Notes: a model not told the origin generated them from the sequence alone. Shown: positions 7,724 through 17,257, counted from the stretch's first letter. The stretch is 64,000 nucleotides of DNA from DAOPYU01 sp942493245 (GCA_942493245.1 OW818685.1:2604001-2668000); one strand, 5' to 3'. Program-made: numbers and translations.

Positions 7724-8860
7724 TCATCCCACCGGCGAATGTTTGCTCTGAAAGTCGCGCCGGTCAAACGCCGCCTGCGAGGCGGCTTCATAGGAGATAA
7801 AACCACTCTTGTAGAGATGCCCGACCGAATAGTTCATGGTAAACATCATGTCGCTTGAACCGGTCTGCATGGCGGTGGTGATCTGTTCGAGTTTGTTCTC
7901 GCGGATCAGGTTGGCCACTCCACGATTGACCACCAGCGCCTCGCGCGCAGCCACCCGACCAGTTTTGTTCTTGAGGGGAATCAGCTGCTGAGAAATGATC
8001 CCGGACAGACAGGTGGAAAGCTGCGTACGAACCGTGTCCTGACGATGCGCGGGGAAGGCGTTTACAATGCGCGAGATGGTCTGCGCGGCCTCGCCTGTGT
8101 GCAGGGTCGAGAAGGTCAAATGCCCGGTTTCGGACATCGTCAGGGCGATTTCCATGCTTTCCAGGTCGCGCATCTCGCCCAGAAGCACCACATCGGGATC
8201 CTGACGCAACGCCCGGCGAAGCGCTTCGGGGAAAGAGGACGAATCGTCCCCGACCTCACGCTGGCTCACCATCGCCCGTTTGTTCAGATGAACATATTCG
8301 ATCGGATCTTCGATCGTCAGGATATGACAGGCACGAACACTGTTGATTTCGTCCAGCATGGCCGCAATCGTGGTGCTTTTCCCCGACCCAGTCGGCCCTG
8401 TCACCAGAACCAGTCCCTTTTTCAGGGAGCAGAAATACTCGCACGCCTTGGGGAGATAGATTTCCTTCATCGAGGGAATTTTTTCCGGCAGAAGACGAAT
8501 GGCCACACACAACCGGTGACGTTGAACGAATAGATTCAGACGCATCCGGCACAATCCCGGCAACTGGCAGGCAAAGTCCATTTCCTGGGTTCGCTCGAAC
8601 GCTTCCAGCTGCGCGGTACGCATCAGGGGATCCACCAGTGCGCGGATTTCCGCGCGATCCGCCACCACTTCGTCCAGAGATTCCAGATCGCCCTGAATCC
8701 GGCGATACACCGGCTCATCTTCGCGAATGTGTACATCGGAGGCCTGATCATGCCAGGCCTGTTTCAACAGGGACGATAGACGGGACTCCGGAACCGGATC
8801 ATCGGTTGTCACGGCGCTTGGACCTTTCATTTGGGAATACAGACTGTTGAAAAAAAGCAT
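7724..8860 (-). CDS. PilT/PilU-like type IV pilus retraction ATPase
   Basis: A 378-residue hexameric secretion ATPase of the GspE/PilT family. An N-terminal PAS-like region (ASDVHIREDEPVYRRIQG) precedes the RecA core: Walker A VTGPTGSGKSTT, Asp box ILTIEDPIEYVH, Walker B VVLLGEMRDLESMEIAL and His box TGHLTFSTLHT, followed by the C-terminal helices. The GEMRDLE form of Walker B is PilT-type rather than PilB. The start may be 8860 or ATG 8830 (MKGPSAV). No other pilus gene is in the window, so the partner pilus genes must lie elsewhere. It faces the divergent polyprenyl synthase gene across a short gap. Confidence 0.87.
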   Translation of the reverse strand: MLFFNSLYSQMKGPSAVTTDDPVPESRLSSLLKQAWHDQASDVHIREDEPVYRRIQGDLESLDEVVADRAEIRALVDPLMRTAQLEAFERTQEMDFACQLPGLCRMRLNLFVQRHRLCVAIRLLPEKIPSMKEIYLPKACEYFCSLKKGLVLVTGPTGSGKSTTIAAMLDEINSVRACHILTIEDPIEYVHLNKRAMVSQREVGDDSSSFPEALRRALRQDPDVVLLGEMRDLESMEIALTMSETGHLTFSTLHTGEAAQTISRIVNAFPAHRQDTVRTQLSTCLSGIISQQLIPLKNKTGRVAAREALVVNRGVANLIRENKLEQITTAMQTGSSDMMFTMNYSVGHLYKSGFISYEAASQAAFDRRDFQSKHSPVG

Positions 8861-8966
8861 TCCAACTTGTGGAATTTACTGCAAACGCGCGGGAATCGCA
8901 AAGAGAATCCTGTTGCGCGTCCCCGCCGCATTCAATAAGATGCAACGGAATTGAGAGGTGGACGTG

Positions 8967-9980
8967 ATGGACTCGGATTTGGCCCGAAATCTTGACGAAA
9001 AAAGCGGACTTGTGGATCAGGCGCTGGACAATTTCCTGCGGCAGAGTCCGCCTGTGCCCAATCTGCACGAAGGTCTGCTCTATGCGCTCGGACTGGACCA
9101 GACCGACCCGGCCATCCGGGGCAAACGCATCCGTCCGGCGTTGTGCCTGATTGCCTGCGAAACACTCGGTGGCCAAATAGAGGAAGCGCTTCCGTTCGCC
9201 ATGTCCGTGGAATTGATGCACAATTTTTTTCTGGTCCATGACGATATTGAGGATGGGGACGCTTTTCGGCGGGGACGCCCGAGCGTGTGGAAGAAATACG
9301 GTCTGGCGCATGGTATCAACATCGGCGACTATCTCTACACCAAGGTTTTTGAGGCCTTTCTGCTCCAGAATACTCTGTCCCCGCAATTGCGCATAGACCT
9401 GCTCAAACTCCTGGTGGAAACGCTCGACCACACTCATGTGGGCCAGGCGCAGGACATCAACGCCCTGGCCTGCGATTCCATCACGCTCGATCAGTATCTT
9501 GATATTGTGACCCACAAGACCGGTTACTACCTGGCGGCGCCCATGATCGGCGGCGCCCGAATCGCCCATGCGGAACCCCAAACCCTTCAAGCAATCCAGA
9601 ACCTGGGCCGGTACGTCGGACCGGTGTTCCAGATCGTGGACGACACGATAGATCTTACCACAGGCAAGGGCCGCGAAACGGTCGGATCGGATATCCGCGA
9701 AGGGAAACGGTCCTACCTGGTAGCGCACACGGCCTCAAACGCCACCGAAACCGAGCGTGCGGAATTGTTTCGCATTCTGAACCTCCCGCGCGAAGAAACC
9801 ACGCCCGAACACATTCAGACGGTCCAGGAACTCTTTGCTCGATACAAAGCCGTGGAAGCCGGACAAGCCTTCTGCCATCAGTTGATGGAATCGGCCCGGC
9901 AGGCTATGGCTGAGGCTCCCCGTGTTTTGCGCGACACCCTGATGGGAATCTTCGATGAATTGCTGGAGCGTAAGCGCTGA
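8967..9980 (+). CDS. Trans-polyprenyl diphosphate synthase (GGPP/FPP synthase family)
   Basis: The enzyme condenses isopentenyl diphosphate with an allylic diphosphate to give C15-C30 prenyl chains. It carries the first aspartate-rich motif HDDIEDGDAFRRGRPSVW (DDxxD), the IPP-binding KRIRPALC near residue 45 and the second motif QIVDDTIDL, with KGRETVGSDIREGKRSY between motif 2 and the C-terminus. ATG 8967 follows GAGAGG by 8 nt; GTG 8958 or 8964 in the same frame are alternatives. The stop TGA overlaps the ATG of the next gene (TGATG), so the two are translationally coupled. Chain length cannot be set with confidence from the residues around motif 1. Confidence 0.88.
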   Translation: MDSDLARNLDEKSGLVDQALDNFLRQSPPVPNLHEGLLYALGLDQTDPAIRGKRIRPALCLIACETLGGQIEEALPFAMSVELMHNFFLVHDDIEDGDAFRRGRPSVWKKYGLAHGINIGDYLYTKVFEAFLLQNTLSPQLRIDLLKLLVETLDHTHVGQAQDINALACDSITLDQYLDIVTHKTGYYLAAPMIGGARIAHAEPQTLQAIQNLGRYVGPVFQIVDDTIDLTTGKGRETVGSDIREGKRSYLVAHTASNATETERAELFRILNLPREETTPEHIQTVQELFARYKAVEAGQAFCHQLMESARQAMAEAPRVLRDTLMGIFDELLERKR

Positions 9981-12900
9981 TGACCCTGGGTTCTTTTTCT
10001 CGCCTTCTGTTCCTCCCTGTTCTGCTCGGGTTGCTTGGACAAACCGGCGTTCTGCAAGCGCAGGAACCGGCAAAACCCGCGGAACCCGCTCCCCTGCCCT
10101 TGACGACTCCGGCAACTTCCCAGACTTTGCCTGCGGTGTCTGCGCAACCCTCGACTCAGACCCTGAACCGCCTTCAGGTGGTTTTTGAAGACGATGCCCT
10201 CCCTTTTCAGTTCATGACTCCGGATGGGAAACCATCCGGCTTTCTCATTGATTTCTGGCGTCTGGCGGGACAAAAAGCCGGGCTGGAGGTCACCTTTCTC
10301 CCGCTTTCCGCGGATAAAGCCATTCCCTATGTGACGGGAAATCCGGGCTATTTCCACGCGGGCGCGTGGAGCGACGCGCAACGGGCCACACAACTCGATT
10401 CCGGAGAACCCGTCTGGGCCACGCCGGTCCACTGTTTTTTCCACGAATCCCTTCCGGGGGTCACCACGCAGGCCGACCTGAAACCGTACCGGGTGGGAGT
10501 GATCGAATCGGATCAGGCCGACGAGGCCCTGCGCGGACCCCTGGCCGGTCTGGCGCTGGCGCCTTACCCCAACCGTTCGGCGCTTTATGACGCCGTGGCA
10601 AAGGGGGAGATCCGGGTCTTTGTGGATAACACACCCACGGCCTTGCGCGTCCTTGCGCAGAAAGGGCTTCTCGGCCAGTTCCGCCATCAGGTGGATCATC
10701 CCCTGATCACCCGGATTCTGCGTCCGGCCATCGCAAAGAATCAACCCGGGCTGCTTGGACAACTCAATGCGGCAGTGGGGAAAATCAGCACGGAAGAACG
10801 CAGCCAACTCGTCAGCCGCTGGATGACCACCTCGCAAACCAGCGCCTCCGCCTCCCTGGTCATCCTGCTTGACCGGGATCTGGCCTCCTACTCGTCAGTT
10901 GACCCCTCGAATCGTCCCATCGGTCTGAGCGCCGCTTTCTGGACTCTCTGGGGCACAGCCAACAATAAAACCGTCGCATTCCGAGCCGCCACCTCGCCGG
11001 GCAACGCCTTCGAGCGGCTCACCGCAGGAGAAGCCGATCTGTACTTCGGCCCGGCCCGCCCCGGAAACGACTCGACTAAAATTGCAGTCGGCAAGGATCT
11101 CTTCTTCGCTCCCTGCCATCTCTTTTCCCTATCCGGGAAAGGGTTGGACGCAGATCCGGAAGCGCTCGATAACCAACCTGTTGCCGTCCTGGCCAACGAA
11201 GCGTGCGACCGTTGGTTGCAACGCCATGTGCCCAGCGCCCGACGTGTTGCGTTCGACAAACTCGAGGACGCCATCGTGGCCACCCGTGAGGGCAAAACCC
11301 GGGCCTTTGCCTCCCTGAGCGCTGTGGTGGAAAACCACCTTGCGCGTACCGGTCAGGTCAGCGAGTTCGAGCGTTCCGATACCGAACTCTGTTCCGCCGG
11401 GCTGCATCTGTCCACGCTTCCGGAGCGCAGCGACCTGATCGCCGAAGCGGAACGCGGCCTGCAAACGATTCAAAACTCCAAGTTGCTCCAGATCGAGAGC
11501 CGCTGGATTGCCGATTCGGAACTCCGTTACTGGCGCGACACTCCGACCAGCCTCACCCTGACGCCGAAAGAAACCACCTGGTTGCAAGCCCATAGAACGG
11601 TGCGTCTCGGAGCCAATACCGGCCACGTCCCCTTTGAACACGTATCGAGAGAGGACGAACTCCTGGGCATCGGAGGAGTCCCCGTTCAATTGGCGGAAGA
11701 ACGCGCCGGGTTAAGATTCAAGGTCGTTCCCACTCCCGAATCGAACCCGGCTGAACAGGCGGGTGAAATCCTGACCAAAACCGCTCAGCACCGGCTCGAT
11801 GTGGCGCTTTGTGTCACCGGCGGGAAAACACCCCCGGCGGAAGTTCGGTGTACGGAACCTTACGCGCGCCTGCCGCTTGTGTTCGTCACCCGGCTCGACT
11901 CGCCCGTACTTCCGAAAATGGGCGCTCTGGCGGGTAAAAATGTGGCGCTCGCTCAACTCGACAACCTGCAAGACAAACTTCAGGCGGTCGAGAAAAACCT
12001 GAAAACCACGCTCTATAGAGGCGCGCGCGAAGCAGTCGAAGCGGTGGCGGGCGGGCAGGCGGACGTCTTTGTCACAGACCGCGCCACCGCCGGGTACACC
12101 ATTTCAGAAGTGGGTGGCGCAAACCTGAAAATCGCCGGAGAAACCCGCGAAGTCGAACAGACGTTGGCCTTCGGTGTCCGCTCCGACTGGCCCGAATTAC
12201 ACTCGATCCTGAACAAAACCATCGCCTCGATGACTGAAGAAGAGCGCGATCAAATGCTCAGTCAATGGGTGGACCTCCGGTTCGATGTCCGCCCCGCCTC
12301 CGGTGGGCCTCACCTCTACTGGTTGATCGGCGCCGCAGTCCTGTGTGGCCTCCTGATTTTGCTTTTGATCAACGTACTCTTCCGCCTACGCCGCGCCCGA
12401 ATCAAGGCCATTCTGTATCAACACATCTTCGACCAGTCAGCCGACACCACCCTGATTCTGTCCAAGGAAGGCGTCTGCCGGGCCGTCTCACAAACAGTTC
12501 GCCTGCATCTGGGCCGCAACCCTTCGGAACTTCTGGGGCAGCGTATTCAACTCTTCGCCGAGGATGAGGCTCAGGAGACGCTTCGCAAAGCGCTTCTGGA
12601 ATCCGTCGAACACCCGGAACGCACGGTCCGGTTTGAATGCGGATTCAAGCACAGGGAAGGATTGCCCACTTCGCTGGAAGGGCTTATCATCAATCGTCTT
12701 AAAGATCGAACCCTCAGGGGACTTCTCCTGACACTGCGAAATACAGTCGGGCGCCGCCAGAGTGAAATCGCCGCACGGAAAGCGGAAAGTCTGGCCCAGG
12801 CCATCTTTGATCAGAATTTCGATGCGATTTTCCTGCTCGATCTGGACGGCAAGGTCGTCAACCTCAACACCCGCGCCACCGAATTGTTCCAGATGCCCCG

Positions 12901-13234
12901 TTCCCGTGCGCTGGGTTGTTCCCTGCAGGAGGATTTCAGCGCCCCCGACGCTCCCCTTGAGGAGCTGAAAAAGGCGGGCCGCCAGGTGGCCGAAACCGGT
13001 TATGCCCTTCTGGAATGGCCGGCGCTACGACCGTCGGATGGCATACGTTTCCCCGTCGAAATGGCCTTGCGCAAGATTCAGGTCGGAGAGACCGACTTCG
13101 TCGTCGCCTCGCTTCGCGACCTGTCCGAACGGCAAACGGGGCAGCCAACAAAACAGGAAACCGGACTTCCCCATCCGCCGCCCCCCAAACCCACCCCCTT
13201 CCGGTTCCGCCTGCCTGGTCATCGGGGCGGGTGA
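9980..13234 (+). CDS. Membrane receptor with three SBP_bac_3-like and two PAS domains, no output domain
   Basis: A 1084-residue protein with a signal sequence (FLPVLLGLLGQTG, ending near LQAQ). Three periplasmic solute-binding-protein-like domains follow (about 55-275, 285-515 and 525-770; the first includes FMTPDGKPSGFLIDFWR). One transmembrane helix is at about 777-800 (WLIGAAVLCGLLILLLINVL). Two cytoplasmic PAS domains follow (about 810-925 and 935-1065). This is the sensory half of BvgS/EvgS-like kinases. After the second PAS (ASLRDLSERQ) there is only a Pro-rich tail (HPPPPKPTP), with no HisKA, HATPase, GGDEF, EAL or receiver domain in this or any frame before the next gene at 13390. Its ATG overlaps the synthase stop. 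Confidence 0.8.
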   Translation: MTLGSFSRLLFLPVLLGLLGQTGVLQAQEPAKPAEPAPLPLTTPATSQTLPAVSAQPSTQTLNRLQVVFEDDALPFQFMTPDGKPSGFLIDFWRLAGQKAGLEVTFLPLSADKAIPYVTGNPGYFHAGAWSDAQRATQLDSGEPVWATPVHCFFHESLPGVTTQADLKPYRVGVIESDQADEALRGPLAGLALAPYPNRSALYDAVAKGEIRVFVDNTPTALRVLAQKGLLGQFRHQVDHPLITRILRPAIAKNQPGLLGQLNAAVGKISTEERSQLVSRWMTTSQTSASASLVILLDRDLASYSSVDPSNRPIGLSAAFWTLWGTANNKTVAFRAATSPGNAFERLTAGEADLYFGPARPGNDSTKIAVGKDLFFAPCHLFSLSGKGLDADPEALDNQPVAVLANEACDRWLQRHVPSARRVAFDKLEDAIVATREGKTRAFASLSAVVENHLARTGQVSEFERSDTELCSAGLHLSTLPERSDLIAEAERGLQTIQNSKLLQIESRWIADSELRYWRDTPTSLTLTPKETTWLQAHRTVRLGANTGHVPFEHVSREDELLGIGGVPVQLAEERAGLRFKVVPTPESNPAEQAGEILTKTAQHRLDVALCVTGGKTPPAEVRCTEPYARLPLVFVTRLDSPVLPKMGALAGKNVALAQLDNLQDKLQAVEKNLKTTLYRGAREAVEAVAGGQADVFVTDRATAGYTISEVGGANLKIAGETREVEQTLAFGVRSDWPELHSILNKTIASMTEEERDQMLSQWVDLRFDVRPASGGPHLYWLIGAAVLCGLLILLLINVLFRLRRARIKAILYQHIFDQSADTTLILSKEGVCRAVSQTVRLHLGRNPSELLGQRIQLFAEDEAQETLRKALLESVEHPERTVRFECGFKHREGLPTSLEGLIINRLKDRTLRGLLLTLRNTVGRRQSEIAARKAESLAQAIFDQNFDAIFLLDLDGKVVNLNTRATELFQMPRSRALGCSLQEDFSAPDAPLEELKKAGRQVAETGYALLEWPALRPSDGIRFPVEMALRKIQVGETDFVVASLRDLSERQTGQPTKQETGLPHPPPPKPTPFRFRLPGHRGG

Positions 13235-13389
13235 CATTCCGCGCATTCCGACTCTTTTTCTCTTCTTTTTCCGGTTCTTATTGCATTGCCCGGGCGGGTC
13301 TGGTAGGGTTTCAACTCTGTGTATCCTGCGGATTGACATCCCCGGGAAGCCACAGGAAGTTCCCATTCCGAGAGGAGGCGTAAACGGCA

Positions 13390-13869
13390 ATGGACACCAT
13401 ACTGGAAATCCTGCGGGAAAATGCCCGGACCCCTAATGAACAGATCGCCAAACGACTCGGCCGCACCCCCGAGGAGGTGGAACGGCAGATACAGCAGTTG
13501 GAAAAAGAGAAAGTGATCCTGGGGTACCAGGCCATCGTACACCCGGAAAAATGCGAAGACAACATCGTCACGGGAATTATTGAAGTCAAAATCACCCCGC
13601 AGCGCGGCACCGGATTCGATTCCATCGCCCAGCGCATCTACAAATTCCCGGAGGTCAAACTCTGCTATCTGCTTTCCGGCGGATACGACCTTCTGGTGAT
13701 TGTGGAAGGCCGTTCGCTCAAGGAAGTGGCCGCTTTCGTTTCCGAGCGGCTCTCAACCCTCGAACATATCAGTGGGACTGCGACCCATTTCATTTTGAAG
13801 AAATACAAAGATTTCGGCGTCATCATGCAGGATGTTGAAACGCAGGAACGCCTGCCCGTCATCCCGTAA
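13390..13869 (+). CDS. Lrp/AsnC-family transcription regulator
   Basis: A 159-residue regulator. The N-terminal winged helix (ILRENARTPNEQIAKRLGRTPEEVERQIQQLEKEKVILGY) differs slightly from canonical AsnC spacing but fits the family. The C-terminal RAM/AsnC effector domain spans about residues 60-145 (VEVKITP-like strand, PEVKLCYLLSGGYDLLVIVEG, GTATHFILKKYKD). GGAGG lies 11 nt upstream of the ATG. It is 26 bp upstream of an aminotransferase on the same strand, a pairing seen in many bacteria, so it probably responds to an amino acid and controls that enzyme or itself. Confidence 0.88.
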   Translation: MDTILEILRENARTPNEQIAKRLGRTPEEVERQIQQLEKEKVILGYQAIVHPEKCEDNIVTGIIEVKITPQRGTGFDSIAQRIYKFPEVKLCYLLSGGYDLLVIVEGRSLKEVAAFVSERLSTLEHISGTATHFILKKYKDFGVIMQDVETQERLPVIP

Positions 13870-13895
13870 CACGCACAATCACAAGGAGAACTCCC

Positions 13896-15089
13896 GTGTC
13901 CACTCCCTCCGTTTGCCCTGTTCCCAGTGCTCCCCAGCGCAAACTCAATGAAACGCTGATAGCGCTCCCCCCTTCGGCCATTCGCGAATTCTTCGATCTC
14001 GTCACCGCCAGTGACGACATCATCTCCCTGGGGGTGGGTGAACCCGATTTCGTCACGCCGTGGGCCGTCCGCGAATACGCGATTTTCACCCTTGAACGAG
14101 GCTCGACCACCTATACGTCCAACCGGGGTCTTCTGGAATTGCGCCAGGAAATCGTGCGGTATCTGGATGAGCGGTTCGGTTTGACTTACGATGCCGAGAC
14201 CGAAGTGCTCGTCACGGTCGGTGTCAGTCAGGGTCTCGACATTGCCATGCGGACCCTGCTCAACCCCGGTGACGAGGTGGTTTACTTCGAGCCGTGTTAC
14301 GTCGCCTACGCCCCCATGATCGCGCTCGCGGGCGGGGTGCCCGTGCGCGTGGATGTGCGCTACGAGGACGGGTTCCGCATCAATTTCGACGCCGTCGAGG
14401 CGGCTATCACCCCCCGTACGCGCGCGATCCTGCTGAATTATCCCAACAACCCCACCGGCGCCACGTTCACCGCCGAGGAATGCAAACGGTTCGCCGCCAT
14501 CGCCGAGAAATACGACCTGACCATCGTCTCCGACGAGGTCTATGCCGAACTGACCTACGACCAACCCCACTTCCCCATGCCCGCCCAACCCGGCGCTTAC
14601 GAACGCACCGTGTTGCTCAGCGGTTTCTCGAAGGCGTTCGCCATGACCGGCTGGCGCATGGGCTATGTGGCCGGCCCTCCCGACATCATCGCCGCCATGA
14701 CCAAGGTCTTCCAGTTCTCGATGCTCAGCGCCCCGATCATGAGCCAGTACGCCGCGTGCGAAGCCCTGCGCCGCCGTCAGCAGGATGTGCCGGGGATGAT
14801 CGAAAGCTACAATCAGCGCCGACGCTACATCGTCGAGGGGTTGCGGGAAGCGGGTCTGGACTGCCACCTGCCAGAAGGAGCCTTCTACGCCTTCCCCAAC
14901 GTCAAAAAGTTTGGTCTCACCTCGCGCGAGTTCTGCATGCGCCTCCTGAAAGAAGAAAAAGTGGCCATCGTACCGGGTGGTGGCTTTGGCGCGATCGGCG
15001 AAGGCTACGCCCGCTGCTGTTACGCCGTCAGCATCGCCCAGATCGAACAGGCGGTCGAAAAGATCGCACGTTTCGTCAACCGGCTATAG
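13896..15089 (+). CDS. Class I/II PLP-dependent aminotransferase
   Basis: A 397-residue fold-type I aminotransferase. The N-terminal arm (SPSAIREF-like region with PPSAIREFFDLV), DDIISLGVGEPDF, YTSNRGLLELRQEI, the substrate-loop Tyr region (FEPCYVAYAPM), LLNYPNNPTGATF (Asn and cofactor contacts) and VSDEVYAELTYD are present. The PLP lysine is in SGFSKAFAMTGWRMGY, and the carboxylate-binding Arg is near the C-terminus (GEGYARCCYAV). It looks like the aspartate/aromatic aminotransferase (PatA/AspC) group. AAGGAG lies 7 nt upstream of the GTG start at 13896. It follows an Lrp-family regulator, which likely tunes its expression. Confidence 0.9.
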   Translation: MSTPSVCPVPSAPQRKLNETLIALPPSAIREFFDLVTASDDIISLGVGEPDFVTPWAVREYAIFTLERGSTTYTSNRGLLELRQEIVRYLDERFGLTYDAETEVLVTVGVSQGLDIAMRTLLNPGDEVVYFEPCYVAYAPMIALAGGVPVRVDVRYEDGFRINFDAVEAAITPRTRAILLNYPNNPTGATFTAEECKRFAAIAEKYDLTIVSDEVYAELTYDQPHFPMPAQPGAYERTVLLSGFSKAFAMTGWRMGYVAGPPDIIAAMTKVFQFSMLSAPIMSQYAACEALRRRQQDVPGMIESYNQRRRYIVEGLREAGLDCHLPEGAFYAFPNVKKFGLTSREFCMRLLKEEKVAIVPGGGFGAIGEGYARCCYAVSIAQIEQAVEKIARFVNRL

Positions 15090-15101
15090 TTTCCACTCTT
15101 T

Positions 15102-15147
15102 CCTTCTGTCCGCACGAACAACAGATACTCGACGTGCGGACAGAAGG
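15102..15147. terminator. Perfect 15-bp inverted repeat after the aminotransferase
   Basis: CCTTCTGTCCGCACG (15102-15116) pairs perfectly with CGTGCGGACAGAAGG (15133-15147) across a 16-nt loop, starting 12 bp after the aminotransferase stop. No U tract follows, so termination is likely but not certain; a regulator-binding dyad for the downstream VanZ-like gene is the alternative. Confidence 0.5.
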
Positions 15148-15206
15148 AATCCTTCCAATCTTCACATCTGACAGAATCGAAACCGGCCCACAAACCGGAA
15201 AATCTC

Positions 15207-15653
15207 ATGCGCGACCGAACCATTCAGTTCTTCACTCGCACTTTGCCACCGTTCCTCTGGGCCGGGTTCATTTTCTATTCCTCGTCCCTTCCCGATACAT
15301 CCCTCCCTCTCCCGAAAATCATTCCGCATGCCGACAAAATCGTGCATGCGGGCGCCTACGGCCTGCTCTGTCTCCTGATTGCCCGGGCCATCAACCGACG
15401 GGGAAGTCGGGAAATGTCACCCTGGCTCTTTTGGACCGTTTCCGTGTTCCTGGCCAGCCTGTTCGGCGCATTCGACGAATGGCACCAGCATTTCGTCCCC
15501 ACCCGCACGTGCAGCGTCTGGGACTGGCTGGCCGATGCGGTCGGAACAATTCTGGTGGTGGCCGCCTGGATCGTCTGGAAACGAGTTTGCGAGAGAAACG
15601 CTTTGACCGGCTGCGAGACTTCGGCTTCTCCCAGCACACCTGACGTTGAATAG
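15207..15653 (+). CDS. VanZ-like family membrane protein
   Basis: A 148-residue inner-membrane protein with about four hydrophobic segments (LPPFLWAGFIFYSS, HAGAYGLLCLLIARAI, FWTVSVFLASLFGAFDE, WLADAVGTILVVAAWIVW). The family signature is present: the SSLP segment, HADKIVHAGAYGLL, FDEWHQHFVPTR and DWLADAVGT. VanZ relatives confer slight teicoplanin resistance in enterococci, but most chromosomal members have no assigned role. The ribosome site is weak, and a hairpin separates it from the aminotransferase. Confidence 0.85.
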   Translation: MRDRTIQFFTRTLPPFLWAGFIFYSSSLPDTSLPLPKIIPHADKIVHAGAYGLLCLLIARAINRRGSREMSPWLFWTVSVFLASLFGAFDEWHQHFVPTRTCSVWDWLADAVGTILVVAAWIVWKRVCERNALTGCETSASPSTPDVE

Positions 15654-15718
15654 GCACGCATCCTTACCATCCGGCACAGGCCCCACCATTTCACCCACCG
15701 TAACAGGATCAAGCCATT

Positions 15719-17215
15719 TCAAGGCAGATTGGGATTGATGGCCATAAAGTTTGCCGTCGGAGGCAAGACCTTTAAGTTTTTCACCTTGGCCGGATCGAGA
15801 AGAACCGCGCCTTCGACCACCCCGCTCTTCGTCTGCAGAACCCCGATGCCGCCCGAATTCATGGGAGAACCCGTCGCCGTATCATAGCCTGCATGGAAGT
15901 AACCCGAAATACCCATCTCGCCATAGACCTTCCGGATGTTCTGATTCACCTTTACAATCATCATCTCCGGATAGCCAGCCACCCCCACAGCCCCCCCGAC
16001 CAAAGTGCCCTCAACCCACCTCGCTTTGGCCTGCAGGAGCGCAAGGTCCTTGCCCGACTGGATCTCGCCACAGCGAATGCTTCCGCCGGCGACTGTGATT
16101 CTGGCGACATCGCCGATCACAAAATCCAACACGATCGGACCTCCCGAAGCCGTCACCGCATTGAACGTCTTGCCGACAATCGCGGATGGAATCGCTGTAC
16201 ATGGCAACTCGATCTTGCCTTCCAGATGAGCCTCTACCCGGGGCAGTGTCCCCAGGGCGCCGAGACTGGTCCACTTCTCCCCCTGCTTGTCCAGGTAAGA
16301 TTTTGAGGCCGCGCCGATCCGCTTCACCGGCTGGGGGGTGTCCAGAGTCTCGATCACAGTACCCGTACTCAGAATCGTCAGAGGAAACGATTTCGAACCA
16401 TCCGTCCCAACCAACGTGCGCGCGTACTGTTTCGACTCCATCGGTCGAGATGACGCGATCTTGACGGAAGCCATTTGCTGCGCCCAGACAAGGTGGGCGG
16501 CGGTCTTGGACTGCAAGGTCCCAACTTTCCCCTCCACGCTGACCAGGTCAACCGGCACATCGAACATGAGCGTCTTCACGTGGCCTTCAACCAGAAGCGC
16601 GTTTGCCTGGCCCAGATTCGTCAAGTAGTAGATCCCCTTCTCAGGATTATCGGTCGCATTCGGGGGCAGCTGTTTGAGCCGCTTGATTTTGATCGTGCCA
16701 GCCGTCTTGCCCCTGAAGAACAGGTTGTTGGACGTATCCCGCGACAGCGTGTAACCCTTGGCCGTCACCTTGTAATCCGCCACCTCGAACTCTGCGGGCA
16801 TCAACACAGAACTCACTGGAGAACTCGGGGGGTTCATTTTCCCCCACACGTCTGCCGACGTCACCGTGTACGTGTACGTCAGTTTCTCCTCCACCCAGTT
16901 GTCGGAAAATTCCGTCACAGGGGCACCCAGCCAGAATTCTTCCAACTCCCCATCACCCGTACGCTTCACAAGGTAATCGGTGGCGCCTGGTATCGCATCC
17001 CAGGACAACTGGATCCAGCCACTTTGGGGTACCGCTTCCAGATTGTATGGAGGAATCAATTGAGCCTTCTGAATCTCCAGACCATGCGCCGGGGCCACCG
17101 GAACGAGGACGGCACAGAACAGAAAAACGCCCACCATCCAGAAGAAAAGCCGCCGATGACGCCTGTTCGGTCTTACCGTTGATTCTGTTTCCCCAACAAA
17201 ATCTCCTCTTCCCAT
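15719..17215 (-). CDS. Secreted FN3 protein with a C-terminal module shared with the giant protein
   Basis: A 498-residue exported protein. After a charged N-region comes one signal helix (FFWMVGVFLFCAVLVPVAPA), then a fibronectin type III domain (about 50-140; YNLEAVPQSGWIQLSWDAIPG, TYTYTVTSADVWG). From about 143 to the end is a beta-rich module that aligns with the last 380 residues of the 4121-residue protein at 38.9 kb. Matching landmarks are DYKVTA, VEGHVKTL, GTVIETL followed by QPVKRIGAASKSY, SLGALGTL, GYP, GISGYFHAGY and LQTKSG. GGGAGG lies 9 nt upstream of the ATG. A decayed third copy of the module lies at 17.6 kb. No known catalytic motif was recognised; surface display or matrix function is a guess. 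Confidence 0.75.
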   Translation of the reverse strand: MGRGDFVGETESTVRPNRRHRRLFFWMVGVFLFCAVLVPVAPAHGLEIQKAQLIPPYNLEAVPQSGWIQLSWDAIPGATDYLVKRTGDGELEEFWLGAPVTEFSDNWVEEKLTYTYTVTSADVWGKMNPPSSPVSSVLMPAEFEVADYKVTAKGYTLSRDTSNNLFFRGKTAGTIKIKRLKQLPPNATDNPEKGIYYLTNLGQANALLVEGHVKTLMFDVPVDLVSVEGKVGTLQSKTAAHLVWAQQMASVKIASSRPMESKQYARTLVGTDGSKSFPLTILSTGTVIETLDTPQPVKRIGAASKSYLDKQGEKWTSLGALGTLPRVEAHLEGKIELPCTAIPSAIVGKTFNAVTASGGPIVLDFVIGDVARITVAGGSIRCGEIQSGKDLALLQAKARWVEGTLVGGAVGVAGYPEMMIVKVNQNIRKVYGEMGISGYFHAGYDTATGSPMNSGGIGVLQTKSGVVEGAVLLDPAKVKNLKVLPPTANFMAINPNLP

Positions 17216-17257
17216 TTCCAGAACCTCCCTTTCTCAGAAAATCTTTTTTTATAACAA

